Assembly (NCBI RefSeq): GCF_947492405.1
Contig: NZ_CANLMP010000002.1
Location: 124,001 to 188,000, forward strand
Reading direction: 5' to 3'
DNA from: an uncultured Aquimarina sp.
GTDB taxonomy: Bacteria; Bacteroidota; Bacteroidia; Flavobacteriales; Flavobacteriaceae
DNA length: 64,000 nucleotides
Part shown: in pieces, positions 8,530 to 18,090 of the stretch
How positions within the stretch are numbered: position 1 is the first letter of the stretch
How the letters are laid out: every line of letters begins with the position of its first letter
Translations under genes and position numbers: made by a program
Notes under the pieces: model-generated
Told to the model about the DNA's origin: nothing
What the model saw: the letters and a program-made list of their open reading frames with translations, nothing else
Databases searched by the model: none

Positions 8530-8980
8530 AACGATATAAAGAGAATCCTCTTTTGACATTCTTAAGGCATAAATATAAAAGCATTACTAAGCTCTTTATT
8601 TTCTGATCAAACTGTTCTTAAAATACATTAACCTTTTTTGGACGAGGATTTTTCTATAATTATATACTCTTTATGTACTCATAAAAAATGATTGATTTAT
8701 TTAAAATTGATCATACAGCTCTTAGATTATCTAAACCATTTTACAAGGTTACGTGATCCCCGATTTCTATGACATAATATTTTAGAAATATATCTGAATC
8801 CATGTAAGTCTTTATTTTTTTAATAAGGATTACTGTTTCTACTAATCACGTAGAAAAATCAAAAATATTTAAGCAATTACTACCCTCTTAGAAATTTAAG
8901 AAAAAACCTCTTCAATAAAACTATTGCATTTTGGTCATTTCATCTTGTAAAATGGTTACGTAATACGCTGTTGCCTAGGG
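8530..8980. other. intergenic region, no gene recognised
   Basis: About 450 nt of AT-rich sequence with stops in all frames. No RNA gene or mobile-element trace was recognised. It ends at the probable promoter of the SnoaL-like gene. Confidence 0.5.
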
Positions 8981-8988
8981 TAAATTTG
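8981..8988 (+). promoter_or_regulatory. probable -7 box of the SnoaL/NmrA/oxidoreductase operon
   Basis: TAAATTTG matches TAnnTTTG exactly and lies 36 nt upstream of the ATG at 9025, giving a leader of about 30 nt. No good TTTG -33 box is seen at 19 bp, which fits a promoter helped by an activator such as the AraC-type protein encoded at the end of the cluster. Confidence 0.4.
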
Positions 8989-9024
8989 TAGTGTAATTAT
9001 TTAATAATCTAAAAGACATTACTA

Positions 9025-9564
9025 ATGAAAAACTTAAATAAAAATAAAATCATTCCAGGACGCTTATCCCAAAAGCAACTCAATGATTCAGAAAAAATAC
9101 AACTGCTATACGATAGAGAAGTTATATCACAAATAGTAAGCACTTATGCTTATAGTCTTGATAAAAAGGATTGGGAAATGCACAGAGCGCTATTCGCAGA
9201 TAATTTACAAATGGACTTCTCAGTATCTATAGGAGGTGCTGGTGGCATAATGGAAGTAAAAGCCGATGACTGGGTGGCTGGTGCAGCCAAATTCTTTGAT
9301 GCCTTGGATGCTACACAACACGACCTAACACCATATAAAATAGTAGTTGAAGGTGATGAGGCTTATGTTTCGGTAATGCTGCATGCACAACACTACAAGA
9401 AAAACAATTTTGGAAGTCCAGTACAGATTATGGTCGGAACACATAATTTTTGGATGCGTAAATCAAACGAAGTATGGAAAATCTACAAAGTTATCGAAGA
9501 ATTAAGTTGGAATGAAGGCAATTACAAAGTGTTTGACCTTGCTGTCGAAGAATCTAGTAAATAA
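9025..9564 (+). CDS. SnoaL-like / NTF2-family protein
   Basis: The 179-residue protein matches the SnoaL-like polyketide-cyclase/NTF2 fold. It has an N-terminal helix with DREVISQIVSTYAYSLDKKDW, then the ALFADNLQMDF strand, a central TQHDLTPYKI segment and a final Trp-containing strand (VWKIYKVIEE). These small cone-shaped domains bind or isomerise hydrophobic small molecules. No signal peptide is present. It is first in a run of three genes with 19 and 20 nt gaps, so it probably acts with the NmrA-like and quinone-oxidoreductase-like proteins. The substrate is unknown. Confidence 0.8.
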   Translation: MKNLNKNKIIPGRLSQKQLNDSEKIQLLYDREVISQIVSTYAYSLDKKDWEMHRALFADNLQMDFSVSIGGAGGIMEVKADDWVAGAAKFFDALDATQHDLTPYKIVVEGDEAYVSVMLHAQHYKKNNFGSPVQIMVGTHNFWMRKSNEVWKIYKVIEELSWNEGNYKVFDLAVEESSK

Positions 9565-9583
9565 AATCTAAATAAATACAAAA

Positions 9584-10483
9584 ATGGAAAATCATAAAAA
9601 GAAAAACATCCTCATCGTAGGAGCAACAGGACAAATAGGTAACAAAGTAATAGAGTTACTAAGTACAAAAAACCATTTACAGCTTTTTGGAACGTCCAGG
9701 AACAAAGAAAAAGTAATTGATCATGCTAATGTAACAGGAGTATATCTAGACCTCGAGGACAAAGAATCTATTAGGCCCGCTTTGAAAGGAATGGATAGTG
9801 CTTTACTGATGACTAGCTATACAGCTGATATGATGAGACAAAGCAAACGTTTTCTTGACATAGCAAAAGAAGAAGGTGTTAAACACATCGTTCATATAGG
9901 TGCATCAAGTACAAAAACCAATGAAGTATCGCATTGGGGTTGGCATCAGTTTATTGAAGCTTATATCGAAAAACTAGGATTTGATTATACCCACTTACAA
10001 CCAGAATCTTTTATGCAGAATATCTTCAATTTTGGGTGGCTACAGGAAAATACTTTGCATGACTATATAGGTAATTCTAATTGGACTTGGATTGATACAG
10101 ATGATATCGCAGAGGTTATTGCACAGATATTTATCTATCCCGAGAAATATCATAATGAAACCATTCCATTAGGGTATGATGCAAAAACTATAAAAGAAAT
10201 TTCAGAGATAATGACTGAGGTAACTGAACAGAATTTCAATGTAGTTAAACATCATCCTGATGAGTTTAGAGATATGACCTATCAAGGTACTAAAGATTCT
10301 GTATATGCTGATGCCTACATGAAGTGTGTATCTGATCAATTTGCCCTCAATGCTTCAGGTGAAATTCCTTCTGGAAAAACATTTGACAACTTCGAATATA
10401 TTACCGGTCGTAAACCTACTACCTGGAAAGAATTTATTCAAAAGAACAAACATCGAATCGGTACTAAAGCCGTGTTGGTTTAA
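9584..10483 (+). CDS. NmrA/NAD(P)-binding atypical SDR-family protein
   Basis: The 299-residue protein starts with a Rossmann dinucleotide-binding motif GATGQIG (about 14-20) and continues as an atypical short-chain dehydrogenase of the NmrA/HSCARG type, with HIGASSTKTN at the strand that normally carries the catalytic Ser. The Tyr-x3-Lys pair of classical SDRs is not evident. Members act as NAD(P)H-dependent reductases or redox sensors on small molecules. The gene lies 19 nt after the SnoaL-like gene and before a quinone-oxidoreductase-like gene, which suggests a joint NAD(P)H-linked detoxification or modification route. Confidence 0.85.
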   Translation: MENHKKKNILIVGATGQIGNKVIELLSTKNHLQLFGTSRNKEKVIDHANVTGVYLDLEDKESIRPALKGMDSALLMTSYTADMMRQSKRFLDIAKEEGVKHIVHIGASSTKTNEVSHWGWHQFIEAYIEKLGFDYTHLQPESFMQNIFNFGWLQENTLHDYIGNSNWTWIDTDDIAEVIAQIFIYPEKYHNETIPLGYDAKTIKEISEIMTEVTEQNFNVVKHHPDEFRDMTYQGTKDSVYADAYMKCVSDQFALNASGEIPSGKTFDNFEYITGRKPTTWKEFIQKNKHRIGTKAVLV

Positions 10484-10503
10484 TCATAAAAATAAAAATG
10501 ATT

Positions 10504-11484
10504 ATGGAAGCGATTGTCATTGAAAAAGAGGAGGAAAAAGCAGTGCCAAAATTTAAAAACATAGATGAATCAACACTTCCCGAAGGGAATGTTCTCGTAA
10601 AAGTGAATTATTCTGCTTTGAATTATTCTGATGCTGCAACGATGTTTAATATTTGGAATATGGTGGAGTCTTTTCCCCATATTCCAGGTATCGATTTTGT
10701 TGGTACCGTTATTAGGAGTTCAAACGAAAAATTCAATAAAGGCGAACGTGTGTTACACACCAGCCACGGTGTAGGTTACAATCGCTTTGGTGGATTGGCA
10801 GAAAAAGCAGTTTCCAATGATGATTGGTTGATTAAAGTACCTGATTCTGTAACGGATATCCAAGCTATGGGACTTGGAACCGTAGGATTTACAGCAATGT
10901 TAGCTATTAATGAATTAGAAACTAACGGGCTTATTCCGGATGATGGAAAAGTGCTAGTAACCGGGGCAACGGGTGGTGTAGGCTCATTAAGCATTCAATT
11001 ATTACATCAATTAGGTTATATCGTTGTTGCCAGTACTGGAAAAGTAGATTCATCATCAAAATATTTAAAATCGATTGGCGCGAATGAGGTTATTGATCGT
11101 AAGGAATTTGAAAATCAAACCCTAGAAAGTCTTGAAGAAGAAAACTATGCTGCCTTTATAGACTCAATAGGTGGTAATACAGTGTCAAGAGCCATTAAAC
11201 AATTACAATATGAAGGTATTGGTATCTCAACCGGTATTGTAACTGGATTGGATTTAGATATATCCTTGGCACCCTTTGTAATGAGAGGTATTAAATTAAT
11301 CGGAATCAATTCTGTATATACAGAAAAAGAAAAACGTGAACGCGCCTGGAAGCGGCTTTTTGAAATAGTAGACTTTGATAATTTAGAGAAATCAATAATC
11401 ATCGAACCATTAAAGAGCGTGCCAGAACTCGCCCAAAATATGTTAGCTGGGAAGAACGTGGGAAGAATTGTAATAAACGTATAG
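10504..11484 (+). CDS. YhdH/YhfP-type quinone oxidoreductase (zinc-free MDR family)
   Basis: This MDR-superfamily protein of about 326 residues has the N-terminal GroES-like part (VKVNYSALNYSDAATM and PGIDFVGTV) and a Rossmann motif VTGATGGVGS near residues 153-162. The catalytic zinc cysteine and histidine of alcohol dehydrogenases are absent, as in the YhdH/YhfP (acryloyl-CoA reductase-like) branch. It should reduce an activated double bond or quinone with NADPH. The ATG at 10504 is preferred over an ATG two codons upstream. It ends the operon begun by the SnoaL-like gene. Confidence 0.87.
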   Translation: MEAIVIEKEEEKAVPKFKNIDESTLPEGNVLVKVNYSALNYSDAATMFNIWNMVESFPHIPGIDFVGTVIRSSNEKFNKGERVLHTSHGVGYNRFGGLAEKAVSNDDWLIKVPDSVTDIQAMGLGTVGFTAMLAINELETNGLIPDDGKVLVTGATGGVGSLSIQLLHQLGYIVVASTGKVDSSSKYLKSIGANEVIDRKEFENQTLESLEEENYAAFIDSIGGNTVSRAIKQLQYEGIGISTGIVTGLDLDISLAPFVMRGIKLIGINSVYTEKEKRERAWKRLFEIVDFDNLEKSIIIEPLKSVPELAQNMLAGKNVGRIVINV

Positions 11485-11547
11485 ATTTATAATTCTTAAT
11501 CAATTGTTTTTTTTAAATTAGAAGACCAATAAAATATTGCTTCCGAA

Positions 11548-12453
11548 TTGAAAATAGATGATATATACACGTTCTCACACATTAAAGATTATTATGACTT
11601 TATAAATTTTGATTGTGAGGTTTTTGAAGGATTTTCTGTTGGCAAGCTAGAAGATTCTGCAAAAAACCTCCCCCAAGTAATGCCTCCTTATCGCAAACGG
11701 TTTTTTAAAATAATGCTAATTTTAGGTGGTGAAATTGACATGAAAAACAACTCTGAAGAAAAGCATTTGGAAAACAATATGCTCTTCTTCTCAGGAGAAG
11801 GTCATATACAGTCTTGGGAAAGTATCAAACCTTTGTCAGGCTTTATAATTTATTTCACTTCGGATTTTTATTCAGTCGTTCATAAAAAGAATAAACTACA
11901 TTCTGATTTCCCTTTCTTTACCCGGAATGCCTCAATGGGTATTAAGATTACTCCAGAAGAAACTGCACATTTAAAAAACACCTGCGAGAATATCATCCAA
12001 TTATCTAAACAAGATTTAGCAAACAAGAATGATATCTTTAGATCATATCTCAATATTTTACTATTAGAATCAAATAATTTATATGAACAGAAAGTTGGTA
12101 CGAGTAGTGTCACTCAAGATTCTGATACTCGTATTTTAAATCAATTTAATGAATTGATTGAAAAACAATACAGCACCAATAAAGAGAATATTTTAAAATC
12201 CGTAAAAGAATTTGCTAATAAAATGGCAATTCATCCTACTCATCTTAATTATGTAGTTAAAAATTTAACTGGTAAGACAGCATTGCAGACCATTCATAAT
12301 AGAAGATTATTAGAGGCTAAATCATTATTGCTACAAACTTCTAAAACCATAAGTGAAATTGCTTATGACCTTCATTTCGAAAATCCAACACATTTTGTTC
12401 GTTTTGTAAAGAAGAAAACTGGTAAAACGCCTGTTCAATTTAGAAATACCTGA
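11548..12453 (+). CDS. AraC-family transcriptional regulator
   Basis: The 301-residue protein has an N-terminal cupin-like sensing domain (about 15-140) and two C-terminal helix-turn-helix units (about 195-300). The second carries the family pattern [20 protein letters not shown] followed by [12 protein letters not shown]. The start is TTG at 11548; no ATG is available nearby. It follows the SnoaL/NmrA/oxidoreductase operon on the same strand after 63 nt and is the natural candidate for its local activator, sensing the compound those enzymes act on. Confidence 0.88.
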   Translation: MKIDDIYTFSHIKDYYDFINFDCEVFEGFSVGKLEDSAKNLPQVMPPYRKRFFKIMLILGGEIDMKNNSEEKHLENNMLFFSGEGHIQSWESIKPLSGFIIYFTSDFYSVVHKKNKLHSDFPFFTRNASMGIKITPEETAHLKNTCENIIQLSKQDLANKNDIFRSYLNILLLESNNLYEQKVGTSSVTQDSDTRILNQFNELIEKQYSTNKENILKSVKEFANKMAIHPTHLNYVVKNLTGKTALQTIHNRRLLEAKSLLLQTSKTISEIAYDLHFENPTHFVRFVKKKTGKTPVQFRNT

Positions 12454-12747
12454 AAATTTATCACCCTTGCTTCATTGTTAGTATAACCGTTAATATATCT
12501 TACTAGCAGTATCTTCGTCTTTTAATTAATATTGAGTATATAATAAAGTAATAGTCATCAAAAACTAAATTTATAAAAAAGCAGGATCCCTATAAATATT
12601 AATATTTACAGAGGTTCTCAAACTTAGAGTGACCTAGAGAGGGATTAACTATATTGATCCCATTAAGCTCACTACTGCATATAAGAAACCTCGAGCTAGC
12701 ACTCTTGTTATTCATTTTATTCCAAAGCTTCAGACTACGTTTGGCTT
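12454..12747. other. intergenic region, no supported gene
   Basis: AT-rich sequence of about 290 nt. A short reverse-strand open frame runs through here and across the 12760-12787 hairpin, but its product resembles no protein and the hairpin inside it argues against coding. Confidence 0.45.
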
Positions 12748-12787
12748 TCCCATAAAATAAAGAACCACGCCAAATGGCGTGGTTCTT
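12748..12787 (-). terminator. 12-bp hairpin with T-run on the minus strand
   Basis: AAGAACCACGCC (12760-12771) and GGCGTGGTTCTT (12776-12787) pair perfectly around a 4-nt AAAT loop. On the minus strand it is followed by TTATTTTATG, the form of a Rho-independent terminator. No intact leftward gene lies upstream of it. The stretch it would terminate (about 12788-12830) has a tRNA-tail-like GGTTCGA and CCGAGGTCACA. Confidence 0.6.
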
Positions 12788-12913
12788 GCTTGATGTGACC
12801 TCGGCAGGACATATGTCGAACCCTTTTGAAAATGAACTAATGAAAATCAATGAGTTAGCAAGGTATTTTAGAGTTACTTAACAAAAAGAAATTATACATT
12901 TTCTAACCTGTAA

Positions 12914-12963
12914 CTTCAGAACTCATAACTGGAAGGTCACAGGTTCGAGTCCTGCTTCTGCTA
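12914..12963 (+). other. tRNA 3'-half remnant (tRNA-Met-like, anticodon CAT)
   Basis: The sequence has an anticodon-loop-like CTCATAA, a variable-region GGAAGGTC, a T-arm CAGG-TTCGAGT-CCTG and an acceptor-like tail ending CTGCTA. The D-arm and 5' acceptor strand are missing, no matching AGCAGAA occurs upstream, and the anticodon stem is broken. It is therefore a fragment, not a working tRNA. Such 3' ends are typical leftovers of integration at tRNA genes, and decayed transposases follow directly. Confidence 0.65.
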
Positions 12964-13099
12964 CGATTTATAACCGATTTAAAATGAAGAGGTTATTTTT
13001 GTTGTAGTCATTTTTCTCTTCTAATAAAGAGTAAAAAACAGCGCTTTTCTTAAAAAAGTACCGTTTCAAAGTACTATTTTAGTGATTGTTTATTTCAAT

Positions 13100-14004
13100 A
13101 AGCTGCGACTGCCACAAAGAAATGCAAAAAGTACCTAAGACTTATGAATATAAGACTAGATGTGGTTGTAAAATATGTGGTTGGGCTTACTAGTTTAATA
13201 ATTATTACAGCAATTTGTTTGGGAGAAATCAATCCTAAAGCATTAGCTGGTTTAATAGATTATAACTACAGAAAAATTGAAGAAAAAATTGTAAAGGCAT
13301 TGAGAAAAGATTATTTATATGCCTTAAATGACAAATTAGAGGTATACAAATATCCACAAGAAAAATCATGATCAAATAGCTTTAAAAACAGATAATTTTA
13401 TTGGTAAAGACTTTGAAGAAAGGACACCACTTCGATAAAAAGAAGCACAGAATAATCCATAAAAATACAACTAAAAATATGGACATTGACTTTAAATCAT
13501 ATCAAATGTTTAAAGACTTCGATTTACTCATTATTGAAGGAATAAGATATAATACAGTGCTTAACGCCATGAGTGAAATAGGATTTGAAGGCATACATAA
13601 TTTTAAAATAACTAAACACTTTACCTCTTGATTAAGATTAGCTTCTAATAACAAAGTAATTGGAGAAAAAGGTATTGTCTAGTAAAATAGGTAAAGGGAG
13701 TAATCGCTTAAAAATAGCGTTAAGAAATGCAGCAAATGCGATAGTGAATTTAAAAGATAGTACGCATGGAGGTTTTTTTCATTGAATAAATTTTAGAAAA
13801 GGTAGAGCGTCAGTTATTACTGTAACAGTTAGAAAACTTGCTATAATTGTATGGAATATGATCGTAAAAGCAAAACAATATCAAAAACCGGAAGGATATC
13901 TATAACTGGACCAGAAAAGAAAACTCTGACTGGTGAAAAGAATTAAAAAACAAATCGATAAATTTGATTTAAAACCAGAAGATCTAGATTTTTCTACATC
14001 CTGA
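13100..14004 (+). pseudogene. IS110-family transposase remnant
   Basis: Pieces of one transposase are spread over three frames. The first, from 13144, reads LTSLIIITAICLGEINPKAL then DYNYRKIEEKIVKAL. The second, from 13401, reads LLIIEGIRYNTVLNAMSEIG then KHFTS, a TGA stop, and LRLASNNKVIGEKG. The third, after about 13670, reads SSKIGKGSNRLKIALRNAAN and, past another stop, FRKGRASVITVTVRKLAII. These match in order the middle and transposase_20 regions of IS110-family (DEDD) transposases. Several stops and at least two frameshifts make it inactive. The 5' catalytic DEDD part is not recognisable. No terminal repeats were seen, as expected for IS110. Confidence 0.8.
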
Positions 14005-14051
14005 TTTTCAAAAATAAAAATTAATGTTAGTCAGAATGAAAAAAATCATAA

Positions 14052-15083
14052 ATGAACATAATATATATATTTAATTTAGTCTTATTACTCTCAACTTTTA
14101 ATGTTAAAGGGCAACAGCAGATAATAGATACTAAAACCTTAAATGATGGTCCATATATTTTTATCGAAAAAGATAAATTAATTAAAAAGGAAATCGTCGA
14201 TGGAAATTTGATAATCAAAGATTTACGACTAACATCTTATGACACTATATTCAGAATTGAAAAAAGTGTCTACAAAAAAGTAAAAAACATTGTAGTATTA
14301 AGTGATATTCATGGTCAATATGACTTGGCTGTTGAGTTATTAAAAAACAACAAAATAATTGACAAAAATTCTAACTGGAAATATAACAATGGACACCTTG
14401 TAATTGTTGGAGATATTTTTGACAGAGGCCCGAAAGTCAATGAAATGCTTTGGCTGGTTTACAAACTTGAAAAGCAAGCAAAAAAGAAAAAAGGAAAAGT
14501 ACACTTTATATTAGGTAACCATGAATACATGATTTTACATGGAAATTTGAAATATATCAACGATAAATATAAAAAGACTTGCGAACTGTTAAAATTGAAT
14601 TACTCTGAACTCTATGGGAAACATACAATTTTGGGAAGATGGTTACGCTCAAAACCTACAATCGTAAAAATAGGTGATAACACATTTGTCCATGGAGGTA
14701 TTTCAAAAAAGTTTTTGTCCATTGGTTATGATATAGAAAAAACCAACAAGATTATGAGGGAATTAATAGACAAAGACGAAGTGAAATCGACTGATTTTTA
14801 CAAAACATATTTTGGTGAAAACGGACCAGTATGGTACCGAGGCTATTTCAAGGATAATTTGAGAGATAATGAAATCTCAGATATACTAAAAGAAATATTA
14901 TCAAAACATATTGTCGTAGGGCATTGCTCAAATGAAAAAGTTGTACAACTATACGATCACAAAATATTTGGAGTAGATTCAAGTATTAAGAAAGGAGAAT
15001 ATGGAGAGCTATTATTCATAAAACATGGAAAGAAATATTATCGTGGTACTTTGCAGGGAAAGAAAATAAGATTTAGAAAATAA
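14052..15083 (+). CDS. secreted calcineurin-like metallophosphoesterase
   Basis: The 343-residue protein has a signal peptide (about 1-20, ending in VKGQQ) and the full set of PPP/calcineurin metal-binding motifs: DIHGQ (Asp and His), GDIFDRGP and GNHEYM, followed by VHGGIS and GHC near the C-terminus. This is the arrangement of Shewanella-like (Shelph) protein phosphatases, which use two metal ions to hydrolyse phosphoesters; periplasmic location is expected. The gene is intact although it lies between decayed IS110 and IS3 transposases, so it may be cargo of an old island or the original resident gene. Substrate unknown. Confidence 0.86.
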   Translation: MNIIYIFNLVLLLSTFNVKGQQQIIDTKTLNDGPYIFIEKDKLIKKEIVDGNLIIKDLRLTSYDTIFRIEKSVYKKVKNIVVLSDIHGQYDLAVELLKNNKIIDKNSNWKYNNGHLVIVGDIFDRGPKVNEMLWLVYKLEKQAKKKKGKVHFILGNHEYMILHGNLKYINDKYKKTCELLKLNYSELYGKHTILGRWLRSKPTIVKIGDNTFVHGGISKKFLSIGYDIEKTNKIMRELIDKDEVKSTDFYKTYFGENGPVWYRGYFKDNLRDNEISDILKEILSKHIVVGHCSNEKVVQLYDHKIFGVDSSIKKGEYGELLFIKHGKKYYRGTLQGKKIRFRK

Positions 15084-15344
15084 GTCGAGTAGGTAAATGG
15101 GGAGACCTCTAACAGAACCTTACGTGACAGTCTTCCATCAATTACTCTTCTTAATAAGTCTAAGGTTTAAATCCATATTGCCAAGCTAGGCTACTCTTGA
15201 CAGTTACTATTTGAGAGCATAGAGCCAATATTTATACCTAAATCGCAGATATTTGTTGCGTACCCTCTTTGTCAGCGGCATATTCAAAAAACGGAACACT
15301 TATTGTAATTCACTGATCCTAAACTTGTCTTAATATTAAATCCA
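15084..15344. other. non-coding stretch at the tail of the IS3 remnant
   Basis: No open frame is supported. On the minus strand the IS3 transposase similarity fades out around 15240-15345 without a recognisable C-terminus or terminal inverted repeat. Confidence 0.45.
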
Positions 15345-16203
15345 TCCTAGTTTTCTTTATCAGAATGAAAAATTAAATGATTACTTCTATTTCTATTAGA
15401 AAGCACGATTTTTAATACTTTAATAGATGTTTGAGTTGCTTTCATAGTGCTACTTAATTTCCAATCGATTACTTTACGCTCAAATAAGCCTTAAATATAA
15501 CCACCTTCTTTTGTTCTTAAGTATGTGAGATCTGACACCCATACTTGACCCGAATAATCAACTGTAAAATTTATATTTAACGAATTAGGGGTTATTGGAT
15601 TACTGTGTTTAGAATTCACGATTACTATCCATTTTTTCTGACTTACTTTGTATATTATACTTTATTATTCTAGCAACTCTTGGACATGAATGATACTTTA
15701 TTTCCTAGATCATATAATTCTTTTTATATTCGAAAACTTCCATAAGTACCATTATGATGATGATCATAAATAGTTAGTATTTCTTCTAAAAACTTGTTGT
15801 TTTCTTTTTCTCTGTTTGAAACAGATCTTTTACACATCTTCTCAATAGGATATTTTATTTTGAAAGTGTCTATAAAAATATTTACCTGTTCTTGGAGAAG
15901 ATACTAACTGCTTTTTTTAAGATATCAAGCTCTAATTCTGCATACCTTAATGCTTTTTAATTCTAAGATTTGCTTTTATTCTGGAGTTAAATTTGGACGA
16001 CCGTTTCCTGCCCCTCCCTGTAGAATTTGAATTAAATTCTCGACATAATCTTCCTAATAATTCTTGACGAATACCTAAATCAGTAATGACTTCTCGCCTA
16101 CTTTTTCTTGTATTAACTAATTCAACCGCCCTGATCTTAAGTGACTTTTAAATTCACTCCAGAATTTTACCAAATCAACTCCTAAAGGGTTAGATTGCTC
16201 CAT
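15345..16203 (-). pseudogene. IS3-family transposase (orfA plus orfB) remnant
   Basis: Reading leftwards from an ATG at 16203, fragments appear in the order of an IS3 element. First is an orfA-like helix-turn-helix region (MEQSNPLGVDLVKFWSEF) and an AELELDILKKA-type leucine-zipper remnant near 15930. Then come orfB pieces CKRSVSNREKENNKFLEEIL, DHHHNGTYGSF, and from the rve integrase core GQVWVSDLTYLRTKEGGYI, FERKVIDWKLSSTM and IFHSD. At least six in-frame stops and several frameshifts interrupt it, so it cannot make transposase. No intact ends were identified. Confidence 0.82.
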
Positions 16204-16450
16204 AATTAACAACAATATCTTCGTAAAAAACGATTTTGAATTTAAACATATCGATCTGAATAGACAGAATTGACTACCTTTTTATATAAGAGAAAGAATC
16301 CGACAGAAAGAAAGCTCTAAGTTATAGAAAAAATCAATGCTTTTGAGAGGGTGACTTAGTCCAGTATATCTAGGATTATTTAATGGTTTTTTGTCTTAGT
16401 AAGAATTTAAAATAAAAAATATTTACCTTTATGATGAATTATTTTTATAA

Positions 16451-17023
16451 TTGAAGCAAAGGGAACAAATAAAGAATAATTTTTTCATTGAGAATTTAAA
16501 AGAGGGAAACGAGGAAGCTTTCAAAATTCTTTTTGAGCTTTACTATGCCAAATTATTACATATTACTAAAGGATATATTTCTAATGCTGAAGATGCAGAA
16601 GAGGTCGTTCAGGATGTATTTCTCAAAGCCTGGAAAAAAAGAAAATATATTAAAAGTAATGTAAATGGGTATTTATTTAAGATTACAAAAAACTCATGTT
16701 TAGATTACCTGAGATCTAAAAAATATAAACTGAGTAGTTCCAAAAATACAATCCAATTAGAAGCATTTATTAATCATAAAGCTCTTAGTGATGAGGGATC
16801 ATCTTCTATAATAGAAAAAGAATTGGCACAAAAGATACAGTTAGCTATTGATTTACTTCCTGAAAAATGTAAAAATGTTTTTTTGAAAAGCCGAATAGAA
16901 GGTAAAAAAAATAGAGAAATATCTGATGAATTAGATATTTCAGTAAAAACAGTAGAGAATCATATGTCCAAAGCTATCAAGCATATGAGAGTCCATCTTA
17001 AAGAGTTTTTATCTTTTTTCTAA
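16451..17023 (+). CDS. ECF RNA polymerase sigma factor (SusC/D-locus type)
   Basis: The 190-residue protein has sigma-70 region 2 (about 20-90, with DAEEVVQDVFLKAWKKR) and region 4 (about 130-180, with LPEKCKNVFLKSRIEGKKNR and a VKTVENHMSKAIKHM recognition helix). It is a Bacteroidota FecI-like ECF sigma factor that would direct transcription of the adjacent SusC/SusD locus when released by the FecR-type anti-sigma factor. The start is TTG at 16451; an upstream ATG is out of frame. Order sigma, FecR, SusC, SusD on one strand is the classic trans-envelope signalling layout. Confidence 0.92.
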   Translation: MKQREQIKNNFFIENLKEGNEEAFKILFELYYAKLLHITKGYISNAEDAEEVVQDVFLKAWKKRKYIKSNVNGYLFKITKNSCLDYLRSKKYKLSSSKNTIQLEAFINHKALSDEGSSSIIEKELAQKIQLAIDLLPEKCKNVFLKSRIEGKKNREISDELDISVKTVENHMSKAIKHMRVHLKEFLSFF

Positions 17024-17090
17024 AATTTTTAAAAATAACTTAGGGGTAGTTTCATTTTTATACGTCTTTATATGTATAAGACAATAAATA

Positions 17091-18068
17091 ATGGAAGAAA
17101 GAGAACTCATAAAATTTATCAAAGGAGAAATTAATCCTGAGGATAAAAGAGATGTGTTGAAATGGATTAATGAAGATCAAGCCAATCAAAAAAGATATAA
17201 TCTTCTTAAGGCAACATATGTTTCTTCTACACTGGATGCTTATGAAGATATCAATAAAGAGAAAGCTTATCAGAAATTTTATTCTAGAAAAACCAGCAGT
17301 AAGCGGGCCTATAAATCTATTGCAATTGCAGCTTCTTTTGTAGTTTTATGTATCGCGGGTTATACATTTAGTTCGGTTACAGGAAATAATTTGATAGTAA
17401 CTACAGTAGATTTTTTTAGTAATGATATAAAAAGTATTGCTACAAACCCCGGTGATCAAAAAACAATTATCTTACCTGATGGTTCTACTGTGGTTATGAA
17501 TGCTGATAGTTATGTAACCTATCCCAAAAAATTTGCAGATAGTATTAGAACAGTAACCTTGATAGGAGAAGCTTTTTTTGATGTTAAGCGAGATACTACA
17601 AAACCATTTATAGTACATACAGACAATATAAAGATTCGAGTACTTGGAACTTCGTTTAATATTAAGTCTTATCCAAACGATGAAAAAGTAGAAACTACAC
17701 TGGTAACAGGAAAGGTAGAAGTTTTAAATAATAAAAATGAGACTCCAATAGTCCTGGAACCATCACAGCAAGCTGTTTATACTAAAAAGAAGAGCAGTAT
17801 TAAAGTTGATAGTGTAGATTCTAAGAACATTATCGCCTGGAAAGAAGGAAAACTAGTTTTTGATAAAACACCATTAAAACAAGTGGTATTAGATCTAAAA
17901 AGAAAATATAATACAGAATTTATAATACGATCTGACACACTATTACAATATAAATATACAGGAGAGTTTGATAACTTATCTCTGGAAGAAGTATTAGAAA
18001 TTCTTAAACTTTCATCACCTATTAATTATAAACACTTAAACAATAAAATTATGTTAGAATCACAGTAA
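17091..18068 (+). CDS. FecR-family anti-sigma factor
   Basis: The 325-residue protein has a cytoplasmic sigma-binding N-terminal part (1-75), one membrane helix (about 77-95), a FecR domain (about 118-215, with ATNPGDQKTIILPDGSTVVM and GEAFFDVKRD), and a C-terminal DUF4974-type domain (about 255-322, with FDKTPLKQVVLDLKRKYN). It spans the inner membrane and receives the signal from the N-terminal STN domain of the SusC-like receptor encoded downstream. It lies 67 nt after the sigma gene. Confidence 0.93.
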   Translation: MEERELIKFIKGEINPEDKRDVLKWINEDQANQKRYNLLKATYVSSTLDAYEDINKEKAYQKFYSRKTSSKRAYKSIAIAASFVVLCIAGYTFSSVTGNNLIVTTVDFFSNDIKSIATNPGDQKTIILPDGSTVVMNADSYVTYPKKFADSIRTVTLIGEAFFDVKRDTTKPFIVHTDNIKIRVLGTSFNIKSYPNDEKVETTLVTGKVEVLNNKNETPIVLEPSQQAVYTKKKSSIKVDSVDSKNIIAWKEGKLVFDKTPLKQVVLDLKRKYNTEFIIRSDTLLQYKYTGEFDNLSLEEVLEILKLSSPINYKHLNNKIMLESQ

Positions 18069-18090
18069 TTGGAACACATGATCTAAAAAA

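Noticed and set aside
12599..12850. Reverse-strand open frame of 83 codons
   Set aside because: It spans a perfect 12-bp terminator hairpin and a tRNA-tail-like stretch, has no family resemblance and no plausible start context.
12914..12963. A functional tRNA-Met
   Set aside because: The 5' acceptor strand and D-arm are absent and the anticodon stem does not pair.
13144..13631. Two separate small hypothetical genes (75 and 76 residues)
   Set aside because: Both read as successive parts of one IS110 transposase, separated by stops and frameshifts.
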